A DNA stretch of 64,000 nt from Pseudomonas viridiflava (GTDB taxonomy: Bacteria > Pseudomonadota > Gammaproteobacteria > Pseudomonadales > Pseudomonadaceae). Every line of letters begins with the position of its first letter. Positions within the stretch are counted from its first letter, which is position 1. A model generated the notes under the pieces. It did no database searches and was not told the origin of the DNA. It worked only from the letters and a program-made list of their open reading frames with translations. Below are positions 26,335 to 35,165 of the stretch, in pieces. The position numbers and the translations under genes are program-made. The stretch lies in contig NZ_UUIS01000044.1 of the NCBI RefSeq assembly GCF_900589395.1, forward strand, positions 30,302 to 94,301, given 5' to 3'.

Positions 26335-29235
26335 ATGTCCTACACATTGAAAGAGCTTGAACAGATCATCGAAGCCGATGGCGAGATCAGCCAGGGCTGG
26401 GGTGCCGTTGCCGTCCTCAGTCGAACCGTGCTTAACCATGTGCTCCAGCAGCAGTTTATCCAGAATTATGCAGTGGCCGAACACGTGACGGTCGACACCG
26501 AGCTGCCGCTGAGCGGCGGCGACGGGCTGATCGCCCAGTTACATGGCATCCAGCTGGGCCCGCCGCTGTTATCGTTCGAAACCGCCTCGCTGACCGATTC
26601 GCAGGCCACGCTGACAATGAGCTTCGAGAGCGGGCGCTTCAGCGTACGTCGCGTATCGACCAGTGCGCCGCCCCTTGTGCACACCCTCTATAGCGTGGCC
26701 GGGCAAGGATTCAAGCTGGTGATGACCATTGACCTGCACCAGGTGATCGGTGAAGTTGATCGCCAGGGGCGGGTCACGCTCGATATAGGCGATGCCATCG
26801 CGTACACCTGTAACCTTGCCGGTCGCGACGAAGCGGTCAACCGGCAATTGGCTGACCTGTTCAAGCGACACTTCACCAGCCTGCAACCGCTGCGCAGAAC
26901 GGTCAACCTGGCCGTGCTCGAGCTGTGGAGGCTAGGCCCTCTGACGGTGCATGGCTTTCGCATCCTGACCCAGGCCGCTGCGGGTGCCCGTCTCAAGGGT
27001 GCCAATAATTATGGTGACGGTGCTGTGTTACTGCTGATGCGCTTGCAGGCCGATCCGAATGAGGGCACTTTTCCAGTGTCGTCAGATTTTCCTTACCTGA
27101 TCCCCCGTGATACTGATTGGGATAACGAAGGCGGGTTGACTGCATCGCTGCTCATACACAAGGACCATTTCAGCCGGTTCCCTACACAGATCAGAGAGAT
27201 GCTGATCCCTAGCCTGCGGTTCTCCCATGGAAGTTTTTTCCAGCCCCTCGTGGAGATTCCGGAAACAGACGATCCGTTCAATGAACACTGCTACTTCGGC
27301 CGGATCGAATCGCCCCTGATCAAGACTCGCCTGGAACCGGCATTTGCCACTGTCCAGGCCGGCGGCCGTGTGGATTTCACTCTTTATGGCCCCTCGGGGG
27401 CTGTGGTGCCGGCCAGCCAATGGCATGCAGTGAGCTTTGAAGGTCGCTTGCCTGTCAACCACGGCACCGTTTCCAACGGCCGTTACCAGGCCGTGTCGCG
27501 CGCAGACATGGGCCATGAGTTGCTGCATGTGCTGGTGACTGCCGACTATGAAGTGGATAACCACGTCTACAGTACCTCTGCGCTGGTCACGGTGGTCTAT
27601 GACAACCTGGCGGCGACACCGCAAGTCGGCTCTTACAGTGGCGCCTTGCTGGGCCAGCCGATCGGCATGACCGGCTTTGATGCCAGCGGTGCGGACCTGC
27701 ACTGGTCGTTGCGCGGTAACGCGCATGGCCGGGTGACCCAGCTTGGCGCCAATACCGCAGTGTTCGATGCGGCCGCGCATGTACGGCGCAAAAGCTTGCT
27801 GGGACAGCAGGTCGACGTGCAAGGCGGCGCGACCACGGCTTCGACGCTGATGTTCGCCAGCGGCCAGCTCCTGCTGGCGACCGAGCCCTACCACGTTTCA
27901 AAGGTGCCCAGCGCCTCAACGGTGCAATTGCATTCCGACGCGGCTGTGCTGGCAGGCTTGCCCAGGCGCTGGCGGGTCATTGGCGGGCGCGGCAATGTCG
28001 ATGCCAACGGCTTGTTCACAGCCCCCGACGATAGCAGCTCGCTCGCAAGCGTGGTGCAGTGCGAAGTGGTCCACAACGACGTGGTGTTTGCCAACGGCTA
28101 CAGCGTGATCGAACTGAATGACCAGGAGGATGAGCCTGTATGGACTGAACTCGTTCGCTTCGAAGTCAAGGTTCTAGGCGCTGTGGATCCGGCACATGGG
28201 TCATTGCTCGCCAATGGCTACCAGCAGTTGCAGATCCAGGTCATCGTGGAAACCGCATTAGTCGATGACAAGAAGGCTCCGTTGAGCGCGCAGGAGCTCA
28301 ACACGATGCAACTGGTCGACACTAGCTCCAATCAGGAGGTGGAATATCTCCCTGAGGACCAGGGCTGGGACGATGGCATGCGTGAGGGCGACACGGAAAT
28401 CTGGCGTGTGCGTAATAACCCTAACCGTTTTGAACTTGCCAGCCCGTCGGGCCTGGCTTCGCCGATACTGCCGGTCAATAATGATTCGACCAGGACCAAG
28501 ACGTTTTATCTGCACACCATTGCCCCGGCTAACCGAACCTTCACCTTCCATGCCAAATTCAAGGCCTCCGCTACCAAAAAAGAGTGGACTTCGTTAGGCC
28601 GCAGCAACGGTACTGTCCAGATCACCCCTGCCAAGGTCCCGGTCCCGGCGGCAGCGGAATACGACTTCAAGCGCGAGCGCGTGCACGGTGGAAAAGGCGA
28701 CGGCACTAACCCTGATGATGATTTCCATTTGCATCTGCGTACCATTGATTTCTGGACCCTTAAATATATTGACCGCTCGAGCGGGTGGATAAGGTTTGTG
28801 AGGGCGGAGGTGGTGAGTCCGAGTGGGGAGAAAGAAAGTTATACACCGACTGCATTGATCGCCTGGGAAAGCGAGGCTCTTTGGGAAACCATGTTCAGCT
28901 GGACGGCGTACCAGTTCCGGGACCCTGAAAGTACAGAGAAAATTGAGACTATCTCGATTGATCCTACCCTGCAGCTACATTTTTTTAAGGAATCCGTTAC
29001 CGATGACCTACCGAACAACCTTCCCGCACCGGAACCGGGTGCCCTGGTCATCAGTTTGCACCGCACCGACGATGTTGATTATAAGAAGCCTGATGATGTT
29101 GAACGTTCGAAATTCCACGAGAATATGAATTTCCTGCTTCGGGATACACTCGGCAATCCCCATAAGCTCACAATCAGGTTCGGTCCGGTTGACACCGAGG
29201 GCCGTCGCAACGTGCTGATATTGGCTAACCGATAA
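26335..29235 (+). CDS. Array paralogue 5: shortened GW-type domain, Ig-like modules and a unique C-terminal extension
   Basis: 966 residues, with only a weak ribosome binding site, unlike the four genes before it. The N-terminus (LKELEQII, GWGAVAVLSRTVLNHVLQQQF, GPPLLSFETASLTDSQ, FPYLIPRDTD) keeps the family pattern. The N-terminal part is only about 330 residues against 490-520 in its relatives, and the PRD-x3-FG junction is missing, so its second half appears deleted. Ig-like segments cover about residues 330-600 (GNVDANGLFTAP). The last 360 residues match none of the other paralogues and lack the PLPL ending. The extension is polar and beta-prone with several charged stretches. It is the last array gene, 158 bp before the right RHS gene. 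Confidence 0.78.
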   Translation: MSYTLKELEQIIEADGEISQGWGAVAVLSRTVLNHVLQQQFIQNYAVAEHVTVDTELPLSGGDGLIAQLHGIQLGPPLLSFETASLTDSQATLTMSFESGRFSVRRVSTSAPPLVHTLYSVAGQGFKLVMTIDLHQVIGEVDRQGRVTLDIGDAIAYTCNLAGRDEAVNRQLADLFKRHFTSLQPLRRTVNLAVLELWRLGPLTVHGFRILTQAAAGARLKGANNYGDGAVLLLMRLQADPNEGTFPVSSDFPYLIPRDTDWDNEGGLTASLLIHKDHFSRFPTQIREMLIPSLRFSHGSFFQPLVEIPETDDPFNEHCYFGRIESPLIKTRLEPAFATVQAGGRVDFTLYGPSGAVVPASQWHAVSFEGRLPVNHGTVSNGRYQAVSRADMGHELLHVLVTADYEVDNHVYSTSALVTVVYDNLAATPQVGSYSGALLGQPIGMTGFDASGADLHWSLRGNAHGRVTQLGANTAVFDAAAHVRRKSLLGQQVDVQGGATTASTLMFASGQLLLATEPYHVSKVPSASTVQLHSDAAVLAGLPRRWRVIGGRGNVDANGLFTAPDDSSSLASVVQCEVVHNDVVFANGYSVIELNDQEDEPVWTELVRFEVKVLGAVDPAHGSLLANGYQQLQIQVIVETALVDDKKAPLSAQELNTMQLVDTSSNQEVEYLPEDQGWDDGMREGDTEIWRVRNNPNRFELASPSGLASPILPVNNDSTRTKTFYLHTIAPANRTFTFHAKFKASATKKEWTSLGRSNGTVQITPAKVPVPAAAEYDFKRERVHGGKGDGTNPDDDFHLHLRTIDFWTLKYIDRSSGWIRFVRAEVVSPSGEKESYTPTALIAWESEALWETMFSWTAYQFRDPESTEKIETISIDPTLQLHFFKESVTDDLPNNLPAPEPGALVISLHRTDDVDYKKPDDVERSKFHENMNFLLRDTLGNPHKLTIRFGPVDTEGRRNVLILANR

Positions 29236-29285
29236 GCTGATTCACTCGCCCGCAGGACAAGGACATCGATAAAGGCGCGCCCTGC

Positions 29286-29329
29286 GGCAACCGGACCGGC
29301 GGATGAAGCTATCCGGCCGCCGGGTTGCC
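29286..29329. terminator. Imperfect hairpin between the array and the right RHS gene
   Basis: GGCAACC at 29286-29292 pairs with GGTTGCC at 29323-29329, with further partial pairing inside. It lies 50 bp after the array's last stop and has no clear T-run, so it is at best a possible terminator or attenuator in the 158-bp gap. Confidence 0.3.
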
Positions 29330-29393
29330 GTCGCCACACGACGATAAGTCCTGGCCCTGCATGATGACCTTCAAGGATGACAGGTAAACCATC

Positions 29394-32300
29394 ATGACAA
29401 CGTCCACTTCAGTGCATTCCAATGCATTCAATTTCATGAGCTTCCTGAGCAACGGCGTCGACCCGCGCACCGGGCAGTACACGGTGTCGATCAGCCTGCC
29501 CGAGCTCAAGGCCAACGCACTGCGCGGTCCGGGACTGCCGCTGGTGCTCTCATATAACCCGCTCAACACCGTCGACAGCGGCCTGGGCCTTGGCTGGTCC
29601 TTGCAGCTGTCGCAGTACGCACGTGATAAAAGCATCATCTCCCTGAGCAGCGGCGAAAGCTTCAAGATCACCGGCACGCAAGGCGCTGACCGGCTGGTAA
29701 TGAAAGAACAGAAAATCGACAGCTTTCATTTATACAAACAAGACAGCCCCGAGCAGTACCGGGTGATGCACAAGTCCGGCCTGGTGGAGATTCTCGAGCC
29801 TCAGGGCAGCACGTTTGCCGTGCCCGAAACGATCCACACCCCCGAAGGCCATAAGCTCACACTGGAGTACGTGGTCTTCGACAACCAGTGGCCGTTGCTG
29901 AAGGTGATCAAGGACCAGGCTGGCGAGGCACTGCTGAGCATCGAGCGCGCCAGCAACGAAGTCGTGCTGCTGCTGGGGCCGACGGCCGGTCCCGACGGTG
30001 GGCCGCTGGCACGTTTCAGCATGACCCTGGACGGCGACAAGACCGTCAAGCGCATCACGCTGCCCACCGATAATCAGGCCAGCTGGCGCTTCAAGTATGC
30101 CTCGATCTACGGCAAACACCTGCGCATCGTCTCGGTCGAGACACCCACCGGCGCCCACGAGCGCCTTGACTACGCGGACGCCGGGCACCCCTTTCCTGGA
30201 AGCACTGGCCGCGACAACCTGCCACGGGTAACCCTGCATGTCATCGAGCCGGGCTTTGCACAACCGCCGCTCGAAGTGAGCTACACCTACAGCCCGGAAA
30301 ATTTCCTGGGTGCCGGCCTGAGCATTGGCTGGGACGACGACGGCTTGGACAACCTGTACAAATATGTAGGGTCTTACGCCTATACCAGCACCGAAAGCCA
30401 GGAGGTCGACGGCGTGAAGCGTGCCATCACCCGCACCTTCAATCAGTTTCACCTGTTGACCCAGGAGCACACCGAGCAGGGCAATGCGGTCAAGGACATC
30501 GAGACCCGCTATGGCCACCTGGCCGGCAAGCCTTTCTACGAGCAACCCAGCGATTGCCAGTTGCCCAAGGAAGTCGACACCCGCTGGAGCCTGAAAAACG
30601 ACGCAACCCGCCAGCGCACCGAGAAAGTCACCAGCGCCTACGACACCTATGGCAACCTCACCCGCGAGCAGCAGGCCAATGGCGTGATCGAAACCCGTAC
30701 CTGGTACCCCGCCGACGGCTCGCAGGACGGTTGCCCGGCGGACCCCGAAGGCTTTGTGCGCCAGCTCAAGGAACTGACCGTGACCCCGGCAGCGGGTAAG
30801 GGCCGCGCGCCGGTATTACGCACGCGCTACCGCTATGTGGCTTTGCCGGCCATCGATGGCAGTGGCCTGGCCGAGTGGCTGACCCAGGACAGCGAAACCC
30901 TGCTGCAGGTGGACGGCAGCGCCGAGCGAGAGTTGCAACGCACCACCTTCAGCTACATCAATGCCCCGGCTGTGGCCTTGCTGCATGGCCAGCCAGAGCA
31001 GCAGACCCTGACCCTCAACGGCCTGGATACCTGCACTCACTATGCCTACAGTGTCGAAGACAGCCCGGCCTTCGCCCAGAGCGTATTGCGCACCGTCCAG
31101 ACCCTGAGCGGCTTCGATGGTCAGCAAAAGGTGATTACCCTGGAGCACTCGCTCCTCAATGGCGAACCCCTGCTCAATCGTGACGACAACGATGTGGAAA
31201 TCCGCTATCAGTATGACGCCCTGCGACGCGTGACCCGGGAAACCGTGGCGCCGGGTACGGCATTCGAAGCCGCGCGCCAGTACACCTACACCTTGTGCGC
31301 CAACGCCGGCGAGCAAGCCGAGCAGACCGTCGTCGATGTCAAGCAGGTCAAGACCACCTCGCGCTTCGATGGCCTGAATCGGGTGGTCTTCGAGGCGCGC
31401 GACGATGCCGACACCCCTGGACGCGCCAAAGAGCCGCGGCAGATCTACGCCGCCGACTACGACGCCTGGGGGCAATTGGTCGAAGAAACCGAGTTCGACT
31501 GGCTCGATGATCAACCACTGGCCCTGACCCGCAGGCTTGCCTACGACGACTGGGGCCAATCGTTCAGCGAGACGGGTCCGGACGGGGTAAAAACCGTCGA
31601 GCAAACCGATCCCATCGGCACTGACCTGTCCCAGGGACCGATCCAGTTCAGTTGGCGTGAAGGCCGCGATGGCAGCCTCGGCGGGAAGACCGAAACCTGG
31701 TTCAACCTGTTCGAAAAGCCAACCCGCATTGAACGCACGGACACGGGGGGAACACCGGTGAGCCTCAATGTGCTCACCTATGACGGCCTGGGGCGTACCG
31801 ATGAAGAAACGCAAATGGTCGATGGCCTGGCACGCATCACCCGCTTCGACTACGACGCCTTCGACCGCCTGCTCGACAACACCCTGGCCGATGGCAGCAT
31901 CGTGTCGCGCAGCTACGCGGCGCACAGCAGTGAAGATTTACCCGTGAGCATCCATGTCAAGCAAGGCACCACGCAAAAGCTACTGGGCGAACAGGTCTTC
32001 GATGGACTTGACCGGCGGACCCACGCCATCACCGGTGGCCGTGAACACGTGTTTGCCTACCAGCCCGGCCAGCGCCAGCCTGAAAGCGTCACCACCGCCA
32101 GCGGCCAGGTCATTGGCTATGAATACAATCTGCAACTGAGTGAGGAGCCGCTTCTGCGGCATTTGCCTGGCAATGTGGCCGCCCGGTACGAGTACGACCA
32201 GCACAACGCCCGACTGATCAGTTGCCAGGAGCAGGGCGAAAGCCTGAGCCGCGAGTACTTCAGCACCGGCGAACTCAAGAGTGAAACCCGCCAGTCCGGC

Positions 32301-33968
32301 GACGGTGCCGCTTACCAGATGTTCTATCGCTACAGTCGCCTGGGTCGGCTGCTGTCCTACACCGATGTGCTCGGCCAGCAACAGCTGAATGTCTATGACA
32401 CTCAGGGGCGGCTGGACACCACCACCCTGGGCACCACCACGGCGCACTTCACCTACGACGTATTCGGTCGCCTGATGAAGACCGAGACCGCAGACAGCGC
32501 CAGTGGTCAATACCTGCATACCGAGCTGGAATACGACGACTTCGACCGCGAAAAAAAGCGCACCTTCAACCTCAACGGTGTTGTGCAGTCCCTTGAACAG
32601 CAATGGAACGAAGCCGATGAAGTGCGCCAGCGCACCCTTGCGCAAGGAGCAGAAACACTGCGTGACGAGGATTACGAATACGACAAGCGCGGTCGTTTGA
32701 CAACGTACAAGTGCACCGGCAGCCAGCCACCGGTAGACCCCTATGGCAATGCCATCGTCAGCCAGATTTTCACCTTTGACGGGCTCGACAATTTCAAGAT
32801 TGTCCGGACCGAGTTTGCCGAAGGCTTCAACATTGCCGCCTACACCTACTCGGGTAACGATCCGGCGCAACTGGTCAATATCAAGAACCAGGGCGCCAAT
32901 TACCCGCAAGAAATCGCGCTGACCTACGATGCCGACGGTAACCTGACTACAGATGAGGCCGAACGCACCCTGACCTACGATGCCCTCAACCGCCTGACCT
33001 CGGTCAGCGGGCCGGGCGGTGGCGGCGGGGGCGGCGGCTACCGCTACGACCCGCTGGACACACTCAGTGGCCAGGATGACGATCAGCGCTTCTACTGCGA
33101 CGGACAACTGACCACCCGCGTGAGTGACGCAGGCCAGGTGTCCTACCTGCGCGGCGCCGAACAGCTACTGGCCGAGCACGGCAGTGACGAGCCGCAATTG
33201 CTGGCGACCGATTCCAATAACAGTGTGCTGGGTCAACTCGACAGCGACGGCGTCGATGAGCATCGCTACACCGCCTATGGCCACAGCGTCCCAAAGCCTG
33301 AAGGTTCGGTGGGGTATAACGGCGAATTCACCGAGCCTGCGACCCGCTGGCAACTGCTGGGCAACGGCTACCGGGCGTATAACCCGGTGCTGATGCGCTT
33401 TCATAGCGTCGACAGCCTCAGCCCGTTTGGCGAGGGCGGGGTGAATGCGTATATGTATTGCGGCGGGGATCCGGTGAATCAGGTGGATCCGAGTGGGCAT
33501 TTGAATGTTTCGGGCTTGCTCAAACTCCGGAAAATACCCACGTTTGCCAGAGGCACCAGTAAGCATTTCACGAAAAACCGGGCTCCTGCAATATTGAAAG
33601 CAGAGCCTGACAAGGCCGTGAATGTTGGCAAACTGAGCTCAGCCAAGGCGGGCAGGTCTAGGCCGGATTTGTTGGACATGCCTGCCAGCGCCAAAGGACA
33701 AGTTATGTACCATCCACAGCCCCTAAGAAAAGGAGAGGTCGAGTACATTATTCCGGTCATGAGGAAAGGTGGCAAAGTCAAAAGACAGCTTGTTGCAAAT
33801 ACAGGAGCAGTCAAAGCACCTGCCTCCCAACCTCCTCAACTTTCTTCAGAGGCTCGGCAACAGCTTAAAGAAGTACTGAAAAAGGCCGATGCAACAAAAG
33901 ATGTCATCAAGCACGAGGAGTATTTAAAAAAGGCAGCTCTTATACGGGGTGGCGGTAGAATTTCTTAA
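29394..33968 (+). CDS. RHS-repeat protein with short variable C-terminal tip
   Basis: 1524 residues. The N-terminus MTTSTSVHSNAFNFMSFLSNGVDPRTG matches the left RHS protein and there is no signal peptide. YD repeats run throughout (RYQYDALRRVTRE-type, FDYDAFDRLLDN, YDVFGRLMKTE). A Gly run (PGGGGGGGGY-like) precedes the core near residues 1300-1368, which contains LMRFHSVDSLSPFG and ends VDPSGH. The last 155 residues are the variable tip, basic and without a motif I recognise (AEPDKAVNVGKL, EVEYIIPVMRKGGKVKRQL). No immunity-type gene follows; the next gene is on the other strand behind a terminator. It is probably a cargo-carrying RHS shell as in Tc toxins or T6SS effectors, but no TcA/TcB, VgrG or PAAR partner lies in the window. 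Confidence 0.9.
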   Translation: MTTSTSVHSNAFNFMSFLSNGVDPRTGQYTVSISLPELKANALRGPGLPLVLSYNPLNTVDSGLGLGWSLQLSQYARDKSIISLSSGESFKITGTQGADRLVMKEQKIDSFHLYKQDSPEQYRVMHKSGLVEILEPQGSTFAVPETIHTPEGHKLTLEYVVFDNQWPLLKVIKDQAGEALLSIERASNEVVLLLGPTAGPDGGPLARFSMTLDGDKTVKRITLPTDNQASWRFKYASIYGKHLRIVSVETPTGAHERLDYADAGHPFPGSTGRDNLPRVTLHVIEPGFAQPPLEVSYTYSPENFLGAGLSIGWDDDGLDNLYKYVGSYAYTSTESQEVDGVKRAITRTFNQFHLLTQEHTEQGNAVKDIETRYGHLAGKPFYEQPSDCQLPKEVDTRWSLKNDATRQRTEKVTSAYDTYGNLTREQQANGVIETRTWYPADGSQDGCPADPEGFVRQLKELTVTPAAGKGRAPVLRTRYRYVALPAIDGSGLAEWLTQDSETLLQVDGSAERELQRTTFSYINAPAVALLHGQPEQQTLTLNGLDTCTHYAYSVEDSPAFAQSVLRTVQTLSGFDGQQKVITLEHSLLNGEPLLNRDDNDVEIRYQYDALRRVTRETVAPGTAFEAARQYTYTLCANAGEQAEQTVVDVKQVKTTSRFDGLNRVVFEARDDADTPGRAKEPRQIYAADYDAWGQLVEETEFDWLDDQPLALTRRLAYDDWGQSFSETGPDGVKTVEQTDPIGTDLSQGPIQFSWREGRDGSLGGKTETWFNLFEKPTRIERTDTGGTPVSLNVLTYDGLGRTDEETQMVDGLARITRFDYDAFDRLLDNTLADGSIVSRSYAAHSSEDLPVSIHVKQGTTQKLLGEQVFDGLDRRTHAITGGREHVFAYQPGQRQPESVTTASGQVIGYEYNLQLSEEPLLRHLPGNVAARYEYDQHNARLISCQEQGESLSREYFSTGELKSETRQSGDGAAYQMFYRYSRLGRLLSYTDVLGQQQLNVYDTQGRLDTTTLGTTTAHFTYDVFGRLMKTETADSASGQYLHTELEYDDFDREKKRTFNLNGVVQSLEQQWNEADEVRQRTLAQGAETLRDEDYEYDKRGRLTTYKCTGSQPPVDPYGNAIVSQIFTFDGLDNFKIVRTEFAEGFNIAAYTYSGNDPAQLVNIKNQGANYPQEIALTYDADGNLTTDEAERTLTYDALNRLTSVSGPGGGGGGGGYRYDPLDTLSGQDDDQRFYCDGQLTTRVSDAGQVSYLRGAEQLLAEHGSDEPQLLATDSNNSVLGQLDSDGVDEHRYTAYGHSVPKPEGSVGYNGEFTEPATRWQLLGNGYRAYNPVLMRFHSVDSLSPFGEGGVNAYMYCGGDPVNQVDPSGHLNVSGLLKLRKIPTFARGTSKHFTKNRAPAILKAEPDKAVNVGKLSSAKAGRSRPDLLDMPASAKGQVMYHPQPLRKGEVEYIIPVMRKGGKVKRQLVANTGAVKAPASQPPQLSSEARQQLKEVLKKADATKDVIKHEEYLKKAALIRGGGRIS

Positions 33969-33978
33969 TTAACCCTGC

Positions 33979-34007
33979 GCTGCTTTCCAACCTTGTTGGA
34001 AAGCAGC
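33979..34007. terminator. Terminator between the right RHS gene and the LuxR-type gene
   Basis: GCTGCTTTCCAA at 33979-33990 pairs perfectly with TTGGAAAGCAGC at 33996-34007 around a 5-base loop. It stands between two converging stop codons (33968 and 34034) and could serve both strands. Confidence 0.7.
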
Positions 34008-34033
34008 CTTGCACTTATAGCGTCGTCAGTGTC

Positions 34034-34267
34034 TTAAACAACCCCTTGCGCAATCGCCTTCATCAGCGCCGCGCGCATGCTGCACACCCCGAACTTGCGT
34101 CGAATATTGCCCAGGTGAAAGTTGATCGTGGCTTCACTGCGGTCTTGTATGCGGGAAATTTCCCAGGCGGTCTTGCCGAGCATGGCCCAGTGCAGGGTTT
34201 CGTGTTCCTTGGGGGTCAGGTGCACCGTTTCTGTGTCGCTGCAGGTGTGTTTCTCGATGCGGTTCAT
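34034..34267 (-). CDS. Stand-alone LuxR/GerE-type helix-turn-helix protein, 77 aa
   Basis: The whole protein is essentially one GerE domain: LTPKEHETLHWAMLGKTAWEI, then the recognition helix region RSEATINFHLGNIRRKFGV. It has no receiver or autoinducer-binding domain. I prefer the ATG at 34267, which has GAGGA about 8 bases upstream; the upstream ATG at 34285 lacks a ribosome binding site. Related lone GerE proteins act as DNA-binding regulators without their own sensor. Its closeness to the RHS island makes a role in controlling those genes possible, but no target site was demonstrated. Confidence 0.8.
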   Translation of the reverse strand: MNRIEKHTCSDTETVHLTPKEHETLHWAMLGKTAWEISRIQDRSEATINFHLGNIRRKFGVCSMRAALMKAIAQGVV

Positions 34268-34388
34268 TACAGGTTCCTCGTCCATGAAAACCGGACTTCA
34301 CCTTAACGCGTCGAGCGGCGGCTGAAACCTGACAGAAATGACACCGGGCGCAGGCACGGCTTTGCGGCACGCACCTGCGCCCAAGGTG

Positions 34389-34658
34389 CTACTCGGGGGT
34401 GGACGGTGGCGGCGTATTATCGATCTGCAGGTGATCGATGATCAGGTCGATCAGGTCCTGCGCCTGGGTGATCAGGTGCGTGGTCGACAACGCCAGGGCC
34501 CGCCGCTGGCCTTGCAGGCTGTCGGCGCATTCATAGGCGGTGGCGTAGGCACACTGCAGCAACTCCGAGGCATGGGTGAGCGGCGCTTCATAGGTGAGCA
34601 GGGACGGCGGCAGAGGGCGCCGGGGTGGAACGGGTGGGTCGGGGACGATCTTTTTCAT
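34389..34658 (-). CDS. Small conserved Pseudomonas-type hypothetical protein (DUF6124-like?), 89 aa
   Basis: The start at 34658 has GGAG upstream; the open frame reaches 34853 but the extension has no ribosome binding site and looks non-coding. The protein has a proline-rich head (KKIVPDPPVPPRRPLPP) and then a helical part (HASELLQCAYATAYECADSL, HLITQAQDLIDLIIDHL). The P-D/N-PP head plus helical HA-x-E body recalls the DUF6124/DUF3077 small proteins common in Pseudomonas, which have no known function. The identification is tentative. The 370 bp upstream (34659-35028) show no gene. Confidence 0.6.
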   Translation of the reverse strand: MKKIVPDPPVPPRRPLPPSLLTYEAPLTHASELLQCAYATAYECADSLQGQRRALALSTTHLITQAQDLIDLIIDHLQIDNTPPPSTPE

Positions 34659-35028
34659 GGTTGACTCCGTGATGTTGATTGGAGTCGCCACCGCTGCGCG
34701 GCCAAACGCATTGGGTGGCAACTGCACAAGGGTTGGCCGACCGGAATATGGAGTCAAAACCCGGCACACCCGAAGGTGTCCCTTGCACAGTCGCCATAAC
34801 ACACAGATGCGGAAAAACACCCGCAACGACGTCTTACGCAACTCCATATCCATAGGCGGCCAAGCCCTGTCACCGAGGTAATCCCGGCGACGTCAGGCAG
34901 CCTAGTGACTGAAATGCAGAGGCGCAAGCGGCCGGGATTTTCTCGGAAATTTCCTTCAATGGAAAGAGAGGCTTCTTGCAATCATCCGTCAGAAACGTCC
35001 GAAATCCCCCGATTCCAGCGTTTCCCTT

Positions 35029-35138
35029 GTAGGAGCGCGCTTGCCCGCGACCGGCTGCGTTAGCAGTCGTAAATTTGTGGCGTTTAGACGATTTTTGCGA
35101 GCGCTTCGCACTCGGTCGCGGGCAGAGCGCGCTCCTAC
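35029..35138. repeat. REP pair (BIME) downstream of RAYT 1
   Basis: GTAGGAGCGCGCTTGCCCGCGA-type sequence at 35029-35050 and its inverted partner at 35116-35138 enclose a 65-bp spacer (CGGCTGCG, AGCAGTCGTAAAT, TTTTTGCGAGCGCT). The same arrangement recurs at 35712-35823, on the other side of the transposase gene. It is a typical Pseudomonas REP doublet. Confidence 0.85.
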
Positions 35139-35165
35139 CTGCCACGCCGCGCAGTCGCGGTGATA

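Noticed and set aside
14678..34033. Tc toxin locus (TcA/TcB/TcC)
   Set aside because: The RHS proteins could be TcC-like, but no TcA or TcB gene, VgrG, PAAR or T6SS component was found in the window.
34659..34853. N-terminal extension of the small proline-rich protein gene
   Set aside because: The extension lacks a ribosome binding site and the conserved-looking protein starts at 34658.
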